Assembly: GCF_003286085.1 (NCBI RefSeq) | Contig: NW_020825445.1 | Span: 124,001 to 188,000, forward strand | Reading direction: 5' to 3' | Source: Drosophila persimilis | Taxonomy: Eukaryota; Arthropoda; Insecta; Diptera; Drosophilidae | DNA: 64,000 nucleotides | Part shown: positions 13,803 to 26,303 of the stretch, one piece after another | How positions within the stretch are numbered: position 1 is the first letter of the stretch | How the letters are laid out: the number at the start of each line of letters is the position of its first letter | Program-made: the position numbers and the translations under genes | Notes under the pieces: generated by a model | What the model saw: only the letters and a program-made list of their open reading frames with translations | Database searches by the model: none | What the model was told of the DNA's origin: nothing

Positions 13803-16800
13803 GAACGCTACAAGGCTGACATTAGTCTGGCGATACAACTGCTGCAATGCAAACCGGATAGTTTTGTGGCCCAAAAGGTGTCATCGGTGAGTCACCCAAC
13901 CCCCTCCCCACCACCCACTCCTAATACATCCCACCCCCCCTTGCAGTACCCCACCGAATAATATATGTCTCTTTTTTTTGTTGGTGTTGCAGCTACCCAT
14001 CGATATCCAAGCCAAGGTATCGGCCTATATGCGACTGGAGACCAACTCGCATTCCGACTCCGAGTGCAGTAATAGTGGTGTGGGCGTGGCCACCACAGCT
14101 TCCTACAAAGTGCTTCCGGCCTCCGATTCGCCGCCCCCAGCGGCCTGTCCCTTCCCGCCCACAGCGATGGTCTATTCGATGCGGGGACTCGGTAGGTGTT
14201 AGTAGACCATGCCTTGAACCTTATCATTTTTCCTTAACATTTTTCTGTTTACGTTTCCATTGAATGTACCCGGTACCCGGAAGAGTATAGGGGTAGAGTA
14301 CCGGGTATCAAGTAGAGCCGCGGCCCTTGCCGTGGCTCGCAACGGTAACGTTTTTATTGATTTTATTCGATTTTATATGATTTTATATGATTTATTTTAC
14401 GCACATATTTCAGGGCGAAGAAAATTCCTAGAAAATGATTGATTCGAAAATATTCGAGCATTTTTCGCATGTAAATCAAAGATGTGCATTTTGCCGAGAT
14501 ATTCATTCATTTTACGGCTTGGAAATAAGAGAAATTCCTGTATTTTGTGTTTGCAGCTGCATTTTCATTTGATTTTTGCATCATAATTGAATCCCTTCCA
14601 CATCATTATGCACTGTGTGCATTGTCATTCATAAAGCCTTTTGGTTATTGTTCATTTACATTAATTGCCAGCAATTTCATTCAATTTTCCATGTGTTAAC
14701 CGTGTGTGTGTGTGTTTTTGTTATTACTGTTTTTGATGCTGCTACAATTTTCATCTCAAATTGCCATAAAATAATTTTGTGCCATGTGTTGTTACGACTG
14801 TGTGTGCACACACTCTCTTGGAAAAGGGTATTATGATTTGGAAGAGAGAGTTGGACGCCAGAGATAAACCTTAGAGAGTGTATACACATAGTTTAGACAA
14901 AGAATTGGCGGAATGAAAGCATTATTTGGTTGCCTACTTTTATTGCAAATTTTCTATTCGACATGTCCTCTTAGACAGGCTTAAAATATCCTATAACTTC
15001 CACAGAAATAATCAGTACAATGCATCTTTTCCTGCATGTATCGTGCGTCATGCGGCAGCACCCCTCGGTTGATCCTCAAAACCTTTACTTCTGGCAGAGT
15101 ATCTAATGTATCCATCTCGTTGGTTGGTTTTTTCGTCTGTTGCAAATATTTTACATGTTTTTCCGTGTAAGCTTATGAATTTTTAGAACCAAATGCATTC
15201 ATTGTAACTTTTATGCCACGAATTTGTGCACTTTTTGTTTTGTTTTTATGCGCATTCTTGTTTATGAATATTTTCTATGGCAAACGTATGCTTTTTGATA
15301 GCGAAAATAATGTACAAATTAGTACAAATACATATTAGTCTTTGGTGCTAACTAAAACTCTGCATTTAATTATGTTTAAGTGAAAGTTTTAATATGATTA
15401 AACTTAAATAACGTAAAAGTTTGCATGGGAAGAAAAGTTTTAAACAAATATGCCTCTGCGGCAACTATGAAGGATATATTATGAAGGATACTTCATTGAA
15501 GGATACTCCGAAGTTATTCAAGAATTCAACAACAACAATAGTCGCTGTTTGACTCGAATCTCTCTTGTTGGAATGCTCTGATATAATTTATTTCTTTAAT
15601 ATTAAATTAAATTAATTAAATTATGATTTGTATTGATATTTTCCACCAACAAACGTTGTTCAATGGCTCTACTACAGACATGTAGATGGTGAAACATCTT
15701 CCGATTTCCTTATAGAACACACCAACTAATTTCCCTTCAACTTTCTCCAAACCACAGACGAAACCAATGGCCACAATACGGGCAACAAACCTCAACAACA
15801 GTCAACCACAAATAGCAACAACAACAACGCCAACAAGGACACTCTGAACAAAAATAATATTAACAACAATAATTCCAACAATAATCCACACAAATTCAAC
15901 AACAACAACATCAACAACAACTCGAATGGAAATGGGAATGGGAATGGAAACGGAAACGGAAATCACACGACAAGTCATTCGATCAATCCCAATCCCGATA
16001 TGATATCCCCCACGATTATGGCCAAATTCCTGGAGGACGAACTGAAGGCCAATGAGGTGAAGCACTGCGACACGTGTGCCTGCAGCAAGCAGGATCTCCA
16101 AGTGCTGGCCGACGTCTCACGTTCCTATACGGTGGCCACCCAGACGCCCCATCAGCTGCCCCATCATCTCCAGGGATCGTCGACCCTCAACGAGCCGCTG
16201 ACCCAGCTGTGCCTCAGGTGCCACAGTAATCTGAACTCGCCCTCGCGTACGAACAGTCCCTACATGATGAAGCTCGTCAAGTCCAGTGACTCGGTGATCT
16301 CCGAGACAAAGAGCTCGGTGTCGGATCTGAACGACATGGACAAACTCTTTACGCCGGCTAAGAAGGATGATCTGATGGTGAATCCCATTTTGGGGCACCA
16401 TCGGCTGTGCGAGAGGACTGCTGGCGTTACGGCCTCCACGATGATGTATCCGACCACACATCTGGGGGCCTATGCGGCTGAGAAGTATCTCCTGGAGACG
16501 AGTAATCTCGGCCAGCTGAGGAATGGCTATCAAAGGAGGTTCCTGGACGGCGGTGGCACCGCTCTGCAGTTGCTGACCAAATTCGAAGGAGGTTCGAGTG
16601 CCGCTGCAGGACCCCAGGAAGAGCTGGAGGATGAATCGAGCAAGCCCCTGCTAGCGGGCATTTCGCAGGGTAATCTCCTGGAGGCCGATCAACTGCCACT
16701 GCCACAGGTGCCTGTGCAGGCCACAAAGCTGGAGGATGTGTGCGAGCCGTTGCCCTTGAAGACAGCTCCTGTGGCAGCTTCAGGCGTGACTTCTGCTGCA

Positions 16801-18293
16801 GCTGCAGCGGCAGCTGCTGCCCATTTGAAGTCCACCAATTCGGGCAGCGTTCAGAGCCTGTGGAGCAACAAGACCAGCAGCTGTGAAGGAGCCAGAATGT
16901 TTGAGACTTTCAATCGGAACCTCATTAAAACCATTAAGGTTTGCCTGCTAGCTTTTGCCAGAAAATAAACTCTTTCACTTCTTCCCTTCCCTTATCCTTT
17001 CAGGCGGAGAATCCCAAGTATCGAGGACCCCGACTGTGTGCGATGCGGATCCAACAGAATGGACAGAGCAACATCCTTTTGGACAACTTGGAGTCCATTG
17101 AGGCCTACAAGCCCGTCATCTACAAGCGTCGCGAACGCCTCTTAGATGAGGAGCTAAACGATGGCAAGGACATCATCACGTCGAAGGACAGCAATGCCGC
17201 ATCTGCGGTGGAGGCATGGCAGGGACCAGCGGCGCCACACGAGAATGTGGTGCTGCAACCCGTACTAGAACCCCTCGTAGAGCCCCAGCAAGAGACTGAA
17301 CAGGAGGAGAGCAGCAACAGCAAGCGAGCAGGAGGAGAGACAGGAGGAGGAGCCATAGCAGCCGTCAGCAGTGGACCGGCAGTGCACTCGCCCAAGCATT
17401 CGGCAAACTCCAGCTCGATGAGCGATGCCATCGACTACCAGGAGAGCGTCCTGCTGCGCCGCCAGCAGCTGAGTCGCGTGGCCGAATGGGTGCAGCACAA
17501 CACACAGCAGTTGGAGCAGAGGAATCTCCAGCAGCCGCCGCTACCAAGCGACTCCACAGCGGGCACAGAGCGACAGTCCTCGTACTCCACTCTGGATCGG
17601 ATGGACTCCATTTCGATAGAGAAGCTGTCAATGGACTCGGGCTACAAGACAACGCCCCAGCAGCTGACCAACGGCCCCACGGAGGACTCACTGTCCCCCA
17701 AGACGGACATCACAAGCAATTCCCTGCCGGAGGCAGCCGCCGGTGCACCGATGGCCAAGAAGACAGAGCTCTGCACCACATACTACAGGCGGACCACCAG
17801 ATCGGGACTGCCAGTGGCATACACCACCACTGCAGCAGCAGCCGCGGCTGCCGCCACTGCCGGCACCACTCCAGGGGGGGATTCGCTGTCCTCTGGCTCC
17901 GGCTCGGCGCCTCTGATGTGCCCGGAACAGCCCACGTGTGATATTCTCAACTATAAATACTATCCCAATGACACGGACAAGACGCGATCCGTGCAGGCGG
18001 AGCTGCACACGACCACACAGCACGTGGACATCGCCCAGATGGAGTACAATGTGAAGCAGTTCCTGCTCAAGCAGAACGAGTGGTCCATGAGGGGCGGACA
18101 GGATGGTGCCGCCCAAGGAGCTAATGCCACAGGAGGCGGAGCACCAGCCATGCCGGGAGGAGTCCGTCTGGTGCGGCACACACGTCTGATGGGACCAGGA
18201 GTGGGGGAACGGGTGCGTATGGCCACGCCTGGTGGAGTTGTGGCCGCCCAACCAGGCGCCATGGCGCCGCACAGAACTGAAACGAATTTATAA
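13803..18293 (+). CDS. Large disordered protein, 3' four exons (5' part not identified)
   Basis: Four exons join in one frame: 13,803-13,886, 13,993-14,191, 15,758-16,938 and 17,004-18,293 (TAA). Introns have GTGAGT, GTAGGT and GTTTGC donors and CAG acceptors; junction phases are 0, 1 and 0. They encode 917 visible residues. The first exon opens mid-frame without a start codon, so upstream exons must exist. Visible residues 1-45 form a compact, probably folded segment. An Asn-rich stretch (about 100-165) is encoded by AAC repeats. CDTC (198-201) and CLRC (246-249) form two CxxC pairs. Poly-Ala lies at 441-449. A well-ordered block spans the last intron (about 458-540, including NPKYRGPRLCAMRIQQNG). 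The protein ends HRTETNL, matching the class I PDZ ligand S/T-x-hydrophobic. No signal peptide or membrane segment is seen. I do not recognise the family; a scaffold or cytoskeletal role is only a guess from the disorder and PDZ tail. Confidence 0.85.
14192..15757 (+). other. Intron between exons 2 and 3 of the disordered-protein gene
   Basis: 1,566-bp AT-rich intron from GTAGGT donor to a TTCTCCAAACCACAG acceptor. The frame is preserved because a single G at the end of the upstream exon completes a GAC codon. Near 14,268-14,310 there are imperfect inverted ACCCGGTACC-type motifs. No nested gene seen. Confidence 0.75.
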
Positions 18294-21200
18294 GAAAAGC
18301 GAAGGAAGGGAAGCCGGAAAGAGGAACCCAAGGAGAGGAAGGAGGAGCAGCAGGAGTTGCAGAAGGAATGGCATGCCGCATGGCTGCAAGCGACGAATCC
18401 AAAGAGTAAACCAAACTGTATTCTAGTCTAGTTTTTGTGTTCTTTGTTTTTTGTTTGCTACTTTTACGTTCATACGAGTATTCTTCGATCCATATCCATA
18501 TCCATATGGATCAAGGTATATATTATAGAAGGCTAAGCAATGTGCTAGATGTGACTTAAGTTGGGATTAGGGCATCGATCGGATAGCAGCAATGGATGAT
18601 ACTATATGTACGATATATCTAATACACACAAACACACACAAACACAAACTACAACTAGGAATACTGCTTTGTTGCCATAAGATTACTCTGTAAAAGAACT
18701 TAGAACTGTTTGTGGACAAGGGAGAGAGAGACAGAAAGAGAGATATGTAGTTGTGGCACTTGTGGGGATCTATCTATAAGAATGTTTTCCGCATTTATCC
18801 TGCTTCGTATGATATCATTCCAATATTCCTGGATATTTCATAGCTTTTCTTATGAAATTTCATACTAGACATTTTTGTAATAATATCAGTCGTTTTTCCT
18901 TTAAAAGTTGGGTTTTTTAATGACCAAATCTGTTCTAAACATTCTAAACTGGTTCTATAAGAAAACTCTCTTATATTCCTTAGTTATCCTTTTCAAAGTT
19001 CCTATATTATATGTTCATAAAAGGATAAGTTCTAAGTGGTTGAGTTTTTAATGAATTTATAGATTGTCTTGTAATATCTTTTCGCTATAATTTCTACTCA
19101 AACTTTTCCAAGTCTTCCGCTTTTATACTCTCAAAACCACTCTCTTTTCACCATCTTCCCAAAGTCCCAAAGTCTTCCCTTGAACCTGGAATTTCTATGC
19201 TTTCTATTTCCCAACCAATGCCACAACTCTCTCGGACACCCCATAACAACAACAACAACAACAGCAGCAGCAGCTAAACCGAAAGCAAATCTAAGACATA
19301 TGATATGGTTATTCCTTATAAAATAAAAAAACCAAAAAAAGAAACTAAGAAAATCTCATAACGTAACATTTTATGTGTCTGAATGTTAACCCACAATTTG
19401 AAAACCCATAAAAGCTTAGGTTATCAAAGATATATATTATATATGCTATATATACGATACGATTGATATTTGATAAGCGCGTGTTTTTTTTTCCATAATT
19501 CTAGAATTCCGATTGTGCAATATATATTTTTTTTATTAGCGTAAAATGATATTTTATTTTTATAAAATGCGACCAAAACCAAAAAAAAAAAGAAAACAAA
19601 ACAAATAAAACCAGGGGAAACCTTTTTTAATTTTGAGATTTTATTTGAGATTTCTATTGAGCATTTTCTTCAGGCCTAAAGCTTCAGCGCTATAGCTATG
19701 AAAACCCGTCGTCTATCGAAAGATATATACAAAAACAAAAAACAACAAAAAAAAACAAACAAACAAAACAAAAAACAAAAGTACTGTACCTTCTTAGCGA
19801 AAAAAAAACACCACACAACTGTACTCAATTCCTGCCCATTAGATGACCTTCATATAGAACCTATAATCCTCTGCTAACTGCTAAATCAAAGATATATATA
19901 CACAGACGTACACACACACACACACACACACAAGCATTATAAACGTATCTGAACAGACATATGATTGTAATATCCCATATATATTTACATGCATCTATAT
20001 ATACATTATACATACCATATATATCATATATATATATACCACATATATATATATATAGAATCCAAATCATAATCGTGTATCCAACCCACAAGAAAACCAA
20101 CCCCAAGAAAACATTCAACGGCTTCACATTTTTCCACTCATCGAAAATCAAAGAAAAACAAAAACCAAACAAACAAAAAGAAAAAAACCCAAAAGAATGC
20201 CTCGATATTTACTCGATATTTATATCTACCTATATATGTATCTGTATATCTATAACTCTGATTTTTTTTACCATGTGTCTACACTGAGCGAAATGCTTAA
20301 ATGGAAATGCTTTAAGACGAATGTTATGTTTGGCCCAATTCTAGCGTAATTTCCTACTCTATCCTTTGCCTGTTAAGCACTCGATCATCCTATGATATTA
20401 TCGCTAAAATCAAAACAACTTTGGCTTAAGTTTACGAACCAATCTAATGAAAGACTTGTCGTTTATTAAGGAACTCGAATCACTTTCACCCTCTACTATT
20501 GTATATCTCTCATGCTTCAGTCTTTGATGCCGCAATCAATGAGACTTCTATCTGTCATCGTGCGATCTGTAGGCCTTCTATCTCTCATCCTGCAATCTTT
20601 GTTCTTGCCACCCAGTAGCACCTTCAATCTTTTATCCCCTGACACCTGTGAGTCCCTCAATCTCAACTCCTTTCACCTTCTTTCATCCTCCAATCTGTGG
20701 TCCAACAATCTTTGCTCCCTTCAATCTTCAATCCCCCTCGACCCGTAACTCCCTCAATCGTTGCTCCTTTCACCTGTGGAACTCCTGTGCTCAACAAACA
20801 AATTATATCAACATTCAATCAAAACCCTGTCCCACGTCCCCATATACACTGCCCCGCCCCCCAATCCGACCCCCCTTTACCCCCATCATCTACCCCCTAC
20901 CACCAAAAAAAAAACTAACTTTAAGTAGAATCATTATCCAGCTCAAAACAACACACAAAACCAGTGCGTAAGGCTGCTTATAAGAAAAGCATTCCCTTAG
21001 CTAAAGAATTACTAAAAGAAAGAAAAAAAAAAATTTGAAATGGAATTTCAGCAAAAAAAAAAAAAAACCTAAAAACTTAAAAGAAAAAACTAGCTTAAAT
21101 ATTTGGGCATAAGTTTAACTCAAGCTGCGAATTTTAGTTACCGTTTTTGAAGTTTAATTTGTTCGAAACGTTCTGTCAGATACTTAGCCTTATATCGAAT

Positions 21201-21430
21201 GTACGATGGATATATGTACGATATATGTACGAGTATGTAACGAGTATAACGCCTCTCTCTCTTGGTTGAATGTAATCAATTTTTGAGCTATTGAACCACC
21301 TTAATGTGAAACAAAACAGACAACAACATCAAAAATAATGAAACAAGAAAACAAATGGAAAATCATTTAAATATAATAAATATGAGATAATTTTTTTTTT
21401 TTGAATAAAACTAAAGAGTCTTTCAATCAA
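18294..21430 (+). other. Probable long 3' UTR and convergent spacer
   Basis: After the TAA at 18,291-18,293 the sequence is AT-rich and non-coding. AATAAA-type hexamers occur near 19,320, 19,610, 21,366 and 21,404, so the 3' UTR could be up to about 3.1 kb. It includes a (CA)n tract near 19,912-19,931, TA-rich sequence at 19,970-20,060, and a CT-rich segment at 20,505-20,760 in which CTTCAATCTTTG(C)TCC-like units recur. Which polyadenylation site is used cannot be read from the sequence. Confidence 0.5.
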
Positions 21431-21476
21431 GATGGGCAATGAAATAAATTGTATATTGTATATTTTTTGTATAGTT

Positions 21477-21496
21477 TTTATTTTATGATTTTTATT
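21477..21496 (-). terminator. Polyadenylation hexamers for the minus-strand secreted-protein gene
   Basis: TTTATT on the plus strand at 21,477-21,482 and again at 21,491-21,496 reads AATAAA on the minus strand. These lie about 215-235 bases past the stop codon of the minus-strand gene. Confidence 0.5.
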
Positions 21497-21710
21497 CGGT
21501 TTTAGTCGATATTTAAAAAAAAATTCCTGGGCAAAATATGAAATAAATAATTTGTGTGTGTTTTTTTTTGTTGTGTGGCGGCATGCACTTAGAAAACTAA
21601 AGAAACATTTTCCTTCATTTTCAATTGAAATCGAAAAATGGCGACGAAAATGGCGTCAGTCGTGTGGGGATCGGATCGGTTGATCCTCTCTTGTGCCTCT
21701 CTCTCGCTCT

Positions 21711-23201
21711 CTAGAGAGCCACTGCATCGACAGCAGCCACTGGCAGGGGCTGGACAATGGTATCGACGAGCACCTCCCGGCCATCGCTGGCATCGTCATT
21801 GACCACGATCACCTCGTTGGTGGGAATGGCCTCCTCGAACGAATCATCGATGGCCTCTCCGCTGGCACGCACCTCGTTCTGGTCCTCCGACTCGGGGACA
21901 AACTCCGCCACATCATCGCTGGCAGGATCGATCTTGTCATCCACCTCGGGCTTGGCCGGAGCCTCTGTCACTGGCGAGGCCACCACAGCGGGGGCATTCT
22001 GTGGGCGGTTGCCGCCCAGGAAATTGATGATGCCCTGCAGGGGATTCTGGTTCTGCTGCTGCTGGGCTGGAGCGGCGGCAGTGGCGTTGTTGCCACCGCC
22101 AAAGATGTTGCTCACGAACTGCTGGATGGGGCCTGGTGGACGGGGCGTGGTGGAGCCTGGGTTGGTCAGCCCCGTGAGCGTGCTCTGGAACTGATTGCCC
22201 AGATTGCTGGCGAACTGCTGGATACCCTGGAAGGCCTGAGTGGTGGAGTTCACCACAGATTGGGCTGCGCTCTGCACTGCCTGCTGGGCGGAGGTGATGG
22301 CCTGTGCGGGGTTCAGGAAACCGGGAATTGTGGGCGCCGGCGTGGGTTGGGCGGCTTCATCGGCAGCCAACTGCTGTACGGCTGGCTGCTGGGCCGGCTG
22401 CTGGGGCTGGAACTGATTCAGGAACTGTCCAATGGGCGAGTTCTGGATGAGCTGCTGCACAAAGTTCCCCTGGGTGGTGCTCTGCTGCGTGGGCGTGGCC
22501 TGGGTGGCCTGCCGCAGATGGGGCTGTCCGTGATCTCCCAGATCGGCCTGATCCTCGACCACGGGACTGGCATCGACTCCTTCGGCGGGCACTACAACGG
22601 TGTCTTCGGCGGGCAGGGCCTTGAGAATGGTCTGGACCGGCTCTTCGACAGGTTTTGGCTCCTCTTTGATGGCTTCAGCCTCACTGATCAGGGGCTTGAT
22701 CTCTTCCTCCTTGATCACAGGCTTGATCTCTTCGGCTTTGATCAGTTCTTCTTTGATTTCAGGCTTGATCTCTTCTTCCTTGATCAAGGATCTGATCTCC
22801 TGCTTCGGCTTGACCTCCTCCAACTTCTCCTGAACCTTGGGCTCTTCAAGGATGGGCTTGGATGCCTCTGCAATGATCGGCTTGGACTCCTCTTTAAGAG
22901 CCTCTTCAATGATCGTTTTCAGAGCCTCTTCAATGATCGGCTTGGGAGCATCGATGATGGGTATGGCCTGCTCTTGGACGATCGGCTTGGCAGGCTCTTC
23001 CACGATCGGTTTGGTAGCCTCTTTGGGCAGGGCTTCCTCGACGATCGGCTTGGCCTCTTCTTTCACCAAAGCCAGGGCCAAGGGCGGCTCCTTATCCTCG
23101 ATGATCGTCACGGGTATATCGATGGCCTCCTTGGGCGGCTGCAGCACACGTCCCTGGCTGGCAACCGCCAGGCAGAGTATCACCAAGACAATGGACTTCA
23201 T
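21711..23201 (-). CDS. Secreted Glu/Lys/Pro repeat protein, 496 residues
   Basis: One uninterrupted frame, ATG at 23,201 to stop at 21,711. Residues 1-17 (MKSIVLVILCLAVASQG) are a textbook signal peptide with likely cleavage before Arg18. Residues about 30-200 are an acidic and basic repeat region in which KPI(I/V/L) followed by E/A-rich residues recurs at least six times, grading into EIKP(V/L/E)IKEE units. The middle (about 230-380) is rich in Gln, Ala, Pro and Asn. The C-terminal part is acidic and ends in a hydrophobic AVDAVAL. There are no cysteines in the repeat zone and no membrane anchor. A TATA box lies upstream and polyA hexamers downstream, giving a compact intronless gene. It is tail to tail with the disordered-protein gene. 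I do not recognise the family; an extracellular structural or secretion-gland product is possible but unproven. Confidence 0.85.
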   Translation of the reverse strand: MKSIVLVILCLAVASQGRVLQPPKEAIDIPVTIIEDKEPPLALALVKEEAKPIVEEALPKEATKPIVEEPAKPIVQEQAIPIIDAPKPIIEEALKTIIEEALKEESKPIIAEASKPILEEPKVQEKLEEVKPKQEIRSLIKEEEIKPEIKEELIKAEEIKPVIKEEEIKPLISEAEAIKEEPKPVEEPVQTILKALPAEDTVVVPAEGVDASPVVEDQADLGDHGQPHLRQATQATPTQQSTTQGNFVQQLIQNSPIGQFLNQFQPQQPAQQPAVQQLAADEAAQPTPAPTIPGFLNPAQAITSAQQAVQSAAQSVVNSTTQAFQGIQQFASNLGNQFQSTLTGLTNPGSTTPRPPGPIQQFVSNIFGGGNNATAAAPAQQQQNQNPLQGIINFLGGNRPQNAPAVVASPVTEAPAKPEVDDKIDPASDDVAEFVPESEDQNEVRASGEAIDDSFEEAIPTNEVIVVNDDASDGREVLVDTIVQPLPVAAVDAVAL

Positions 23202-23309
23202 TTTTGCAGATCTTCAAGGGAAATTCACTCGCGTTTCGGGCGCACGCACACAGGTCTCTCTGCTGTCTGTAAAAAAAATCAACGATCACTAGCGCCTCAC
23301 GGCCGCAAC

Positions 23310-23344
23310 TGTTGGAAATCTGTTTGGACTCATGGCATTTTATA
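23310..23344 (-). promoter_or_regulatory. TATA box and start region of the secreted-protein gene
   Basis: TATAAAA lies on the minus strand at 23,338-23,344, about 137 bases upstream of the ATG at 23,201. Transcription would start near 23,310, giving a 5' UTR of about 110 bases. The spacing fits a canonical TATA promoter of a regulated tissue-specific gene. Confidence 0.65.
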
Positions 23345-26280
23345 CACCCGCCCCGAGTGCGACGTCGGCGGCGGCGTTGGCGTTGGCATCGGCTTCGGCA
23401 TCGACTGAGCCAAAGACAAATAACCTGAAGAGCGAGCGGCAGCCGACCGGGCCAAGAGGGGAAGTGCATGCACGGTGGCAGGGGCATCATATCATTGCCA
23501 ATGTCTTGGCCAATTCTGGTGCTGAATGTCATTGAACCTCTCCATAACCAGGCTCAAGAAGAGGATCCACTGCCACTGCCACTGCCTCTGACTCTGCCTC
23601 CGCCTCTGCCTCCGCCTCTGCGGCTCGAGGTTGAGTTACAAGAAGGAATCGAAGGGGCGGGGCCCTCAAGAAAGGGTCTTTTACAGGGCTTTGGCCAAGA
23701 AGTGGTTTAAGAAGCTGCAGACATAATTGGCCTCTCGCATGGAAGGGGGCAGAAGGGAGGGCGGACATTAAAAGGTAGTGAGTGGCAGGAGGCAGAAAAA
23801 AAAACCCCTGAAGAGGCCATCTTTCTATAGGCATGGCAGTACTTACGAGTGCTTATATGGTTAACCAGAGATTTGCTAACCAAATGTTGATCATCTTGTT
23901 AAGGCAACAAAGGAGAGAGAGGGAGAGAGAGGGGGAGAGAGACATCATTGAAGATCACTCCGAAAGGTTTTGAAGTTGAGACTTTGTATTGTTTGTACAG
24001 ATTTCTAGCGGATTAGCATTGATTTTCTAAGACTTAAGGCGTGCATTTTCTAATCACAATCTATAATATTTGAGGAAGATATATGGAAGAACCTATGGAA
24101 GATTTTCCTTTGGAAAGGGATTCCCTAAATGTATTTTAATGACCTGCTATCGTTAGGTAGAAATCCCTTTTGGGGTGCCATAAAACCACACAGATGGTGC
24201 TATTTGCATTTACGATCCCTTACTAAAGGAAAGATAAGCTTAGATATAGGTCTCTTTGACTCTTTTCGTGTGGGATAGTGTGCACTTATAATCCTTCAAC
24301 AGATCTCTGAGATATCTCTGCGATATCTGATCATGTTAAGCCCCTTCCGTTCCAGCAACACGGCAAACGACAGACGGACACAACACACTTTGTGTTTTTC
24401 ACTCTCATTCCTTGTTGACTCGATTTCGATCGGCAGATTTTTCTTGTTTTCTCCACAAAGAAACTCTTCTCTTTTGGTTGTTTCTTTTTCTCGTCTTGGG
24501 CTGCGTTCTGCTTGAAAGTTCTTCGGCTGCTGGGGCCTTTGGTGGCTCTGTCTTTGGCTCTTTTGGTGACCAAACCCGTTCCCCAGTCTCGCCTCAAAGA
24601 TGGGGCTTTGAAAAACCTGCTCTGTCTATTTTTAGACTCAATTAGCTTGCAACGATGGTCTTTGTGGATGCAGCATCGCATCTCTTCTTAGGAGATGCGT
24701 TTTCACCCATTCTGGGTTAATAATTCATTAGAAATGCACAAAAAGCTATTCAACGCCCACAAAAACACAGACTCTTGAGTGGCCCAGGCGGGGGCAAGGC
24801 CTGTGCCTGGGGTGGGGGGCGGGGGAATACATGTTATACTTCTATGCAAATGATGGGGATTTAAATGTAAGTAAATGGGTCAATCGATTGGAAGAGAAAA
24901 TTGTAGGAAAAGTAAAGCGCCACGCCGCCCAAAGTTTTCTTTTTGGAATCCATGGATTGGATGTATCTCCCTGCCCAGAACAGAACCCGTTCTGAAGGAA
25001 GGTACCCGCTGAAATCTCTGCGCAAAAAAAAGGGCATAAAAACCAGCACAGAGAGATCTCAGATCTCCTCAGATCGAAGTCGTCTGCTAAGGACATTGAC
25101 TTGTTTTATTTTTTTATGGGGCCCCCTCATTCTTTCAAATTGATTTCCGAACAAGTTTGCGCCCAGAGACCCGAACCGACCCAAATCTCATAATTTGGGT
25201 TCTTAAGTACGGAGTTTTATGGTTTTTCTGGGATTTCTTTAATTGTTTTTTTTTTTTTTTTGTGTTTTTTGCACGCGTTCGAAGATCTCATTTGCTCGAG
25301 TTTCGGCTCCAAAATGTATGCGTTGTATTATGCAACAAACACACATGTAGACGTTTTTTTTTTTATTTTTGTTTTTTTTCTGTTATCGCACCCATCGCTT
25401 GGCTTGTCTTGGGTCGCGAATCGACTGTCGAATTAACACCTTGCTCACATACGTAGCATACGTAGCAGGTGGGCGACGACGCTACTATGCCCGCATTGGG
25501 GCGTGGCCCCTACTAAAACGGTGGCAACTTTCACTCAACAATCGTGTGGAATAATAAAGAAACAGCGAAAACAGCAACAAATAAAAGTACACTTCACATG
25601 CAAAGTGGGTGACAATCCAACAATCGATGGGGGTGGAGTGAGGAGTGTGGACGGGGGTGCTGGGGAGTGCTTGACAGAAGTAGGCGATCTCTCGTCATCC
25701 AACAATTACCTCACTTATCAAACGTCGCGCACACTTGTAATATTTGTGTCATTCATGTTTTGTCAAGGTCACAAATACAACAACAATAAAGCCCAAATAT
25801 ATTATTTATGAGTGAGAAATTGTGTCATTTTTGTAAGTGAGAAATTGCATGGCTAACGAACTATCCCGAACGAATGGAAAATATTGATTTAAGGGAAATT
25901 TTAGAGTTCAATAGGTCGAATATTGAAAGAAGCCTCCATTTTATGAACTAAAATCACATTTAAATCCTCGAAATTTTGCGCCAGTTCTTTTGGGAGCTCC
26001 GATCTCAGTTTTCGTTCAGAAAACACTAAAATGTCAGATTTCGCATTCGAAATTCAAATTTAAATTCAAATTCGAAACCTCTAAATGTCTGGCAAGGCTT
26101 GAGTTTATCACTCTCTTCTATTTACCGCCTACCTACTAATCTATCTTTACATTCATACAATCTTCTTTTTCTGCAAATTTTCCTATAACTTACCATTCAT
26201 TTTCATACGTTTTTGTAAAACAAATAAACATCATTAACAAAATATTTATGTAAATATTTGAATTTAAATTTGAAAAAATT
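23345..26280. other. Intergenic spacer
   Basis: No exon supported. It contains a CTGCC/TCCGCC repeat near 23,569-23,622, a GA-rich tract near 23,910-23,940, poly-T runs near 25,245-25,262 and 25,356-25,380, and a TACGTAGCA direct repeat near 25,450-25,467. TCAAGGTCA at 25,763-25,771 matches the FTZ-F1/NR5A consensus but could easily be chance. AT-rich sequence continues to 26,280. Confidence 0.5.
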
Positions 26281-26303
26281 AAACTGTCTGGCAGAGCCGT
26301 GGC

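Noticed and set aside
16117..18331. Long minus-strand and alternate-frame ORFs over the disordered-protein exons
   Set aside because: They are shadows of the GC-rich plus-strand exons, whose frame is confirmed by splice-phase continuity.
21693..23408. 571-codon plus-strand frame over the secreted-protein gene
   Set aside because: It lacks an ATG start and is antisense to a frame with an ATG, a signal peptide, a TATA box and polyA signals. The repeat region's codon bias keeps the antisense open.
24331..24681. 116-codon minus-strand frame and an overlapping plus-strand frame with a hydrophobic start
   Set aside because: The plus-strand frame has no ATG. The two overlap fully, and neither has splice or promoter support.
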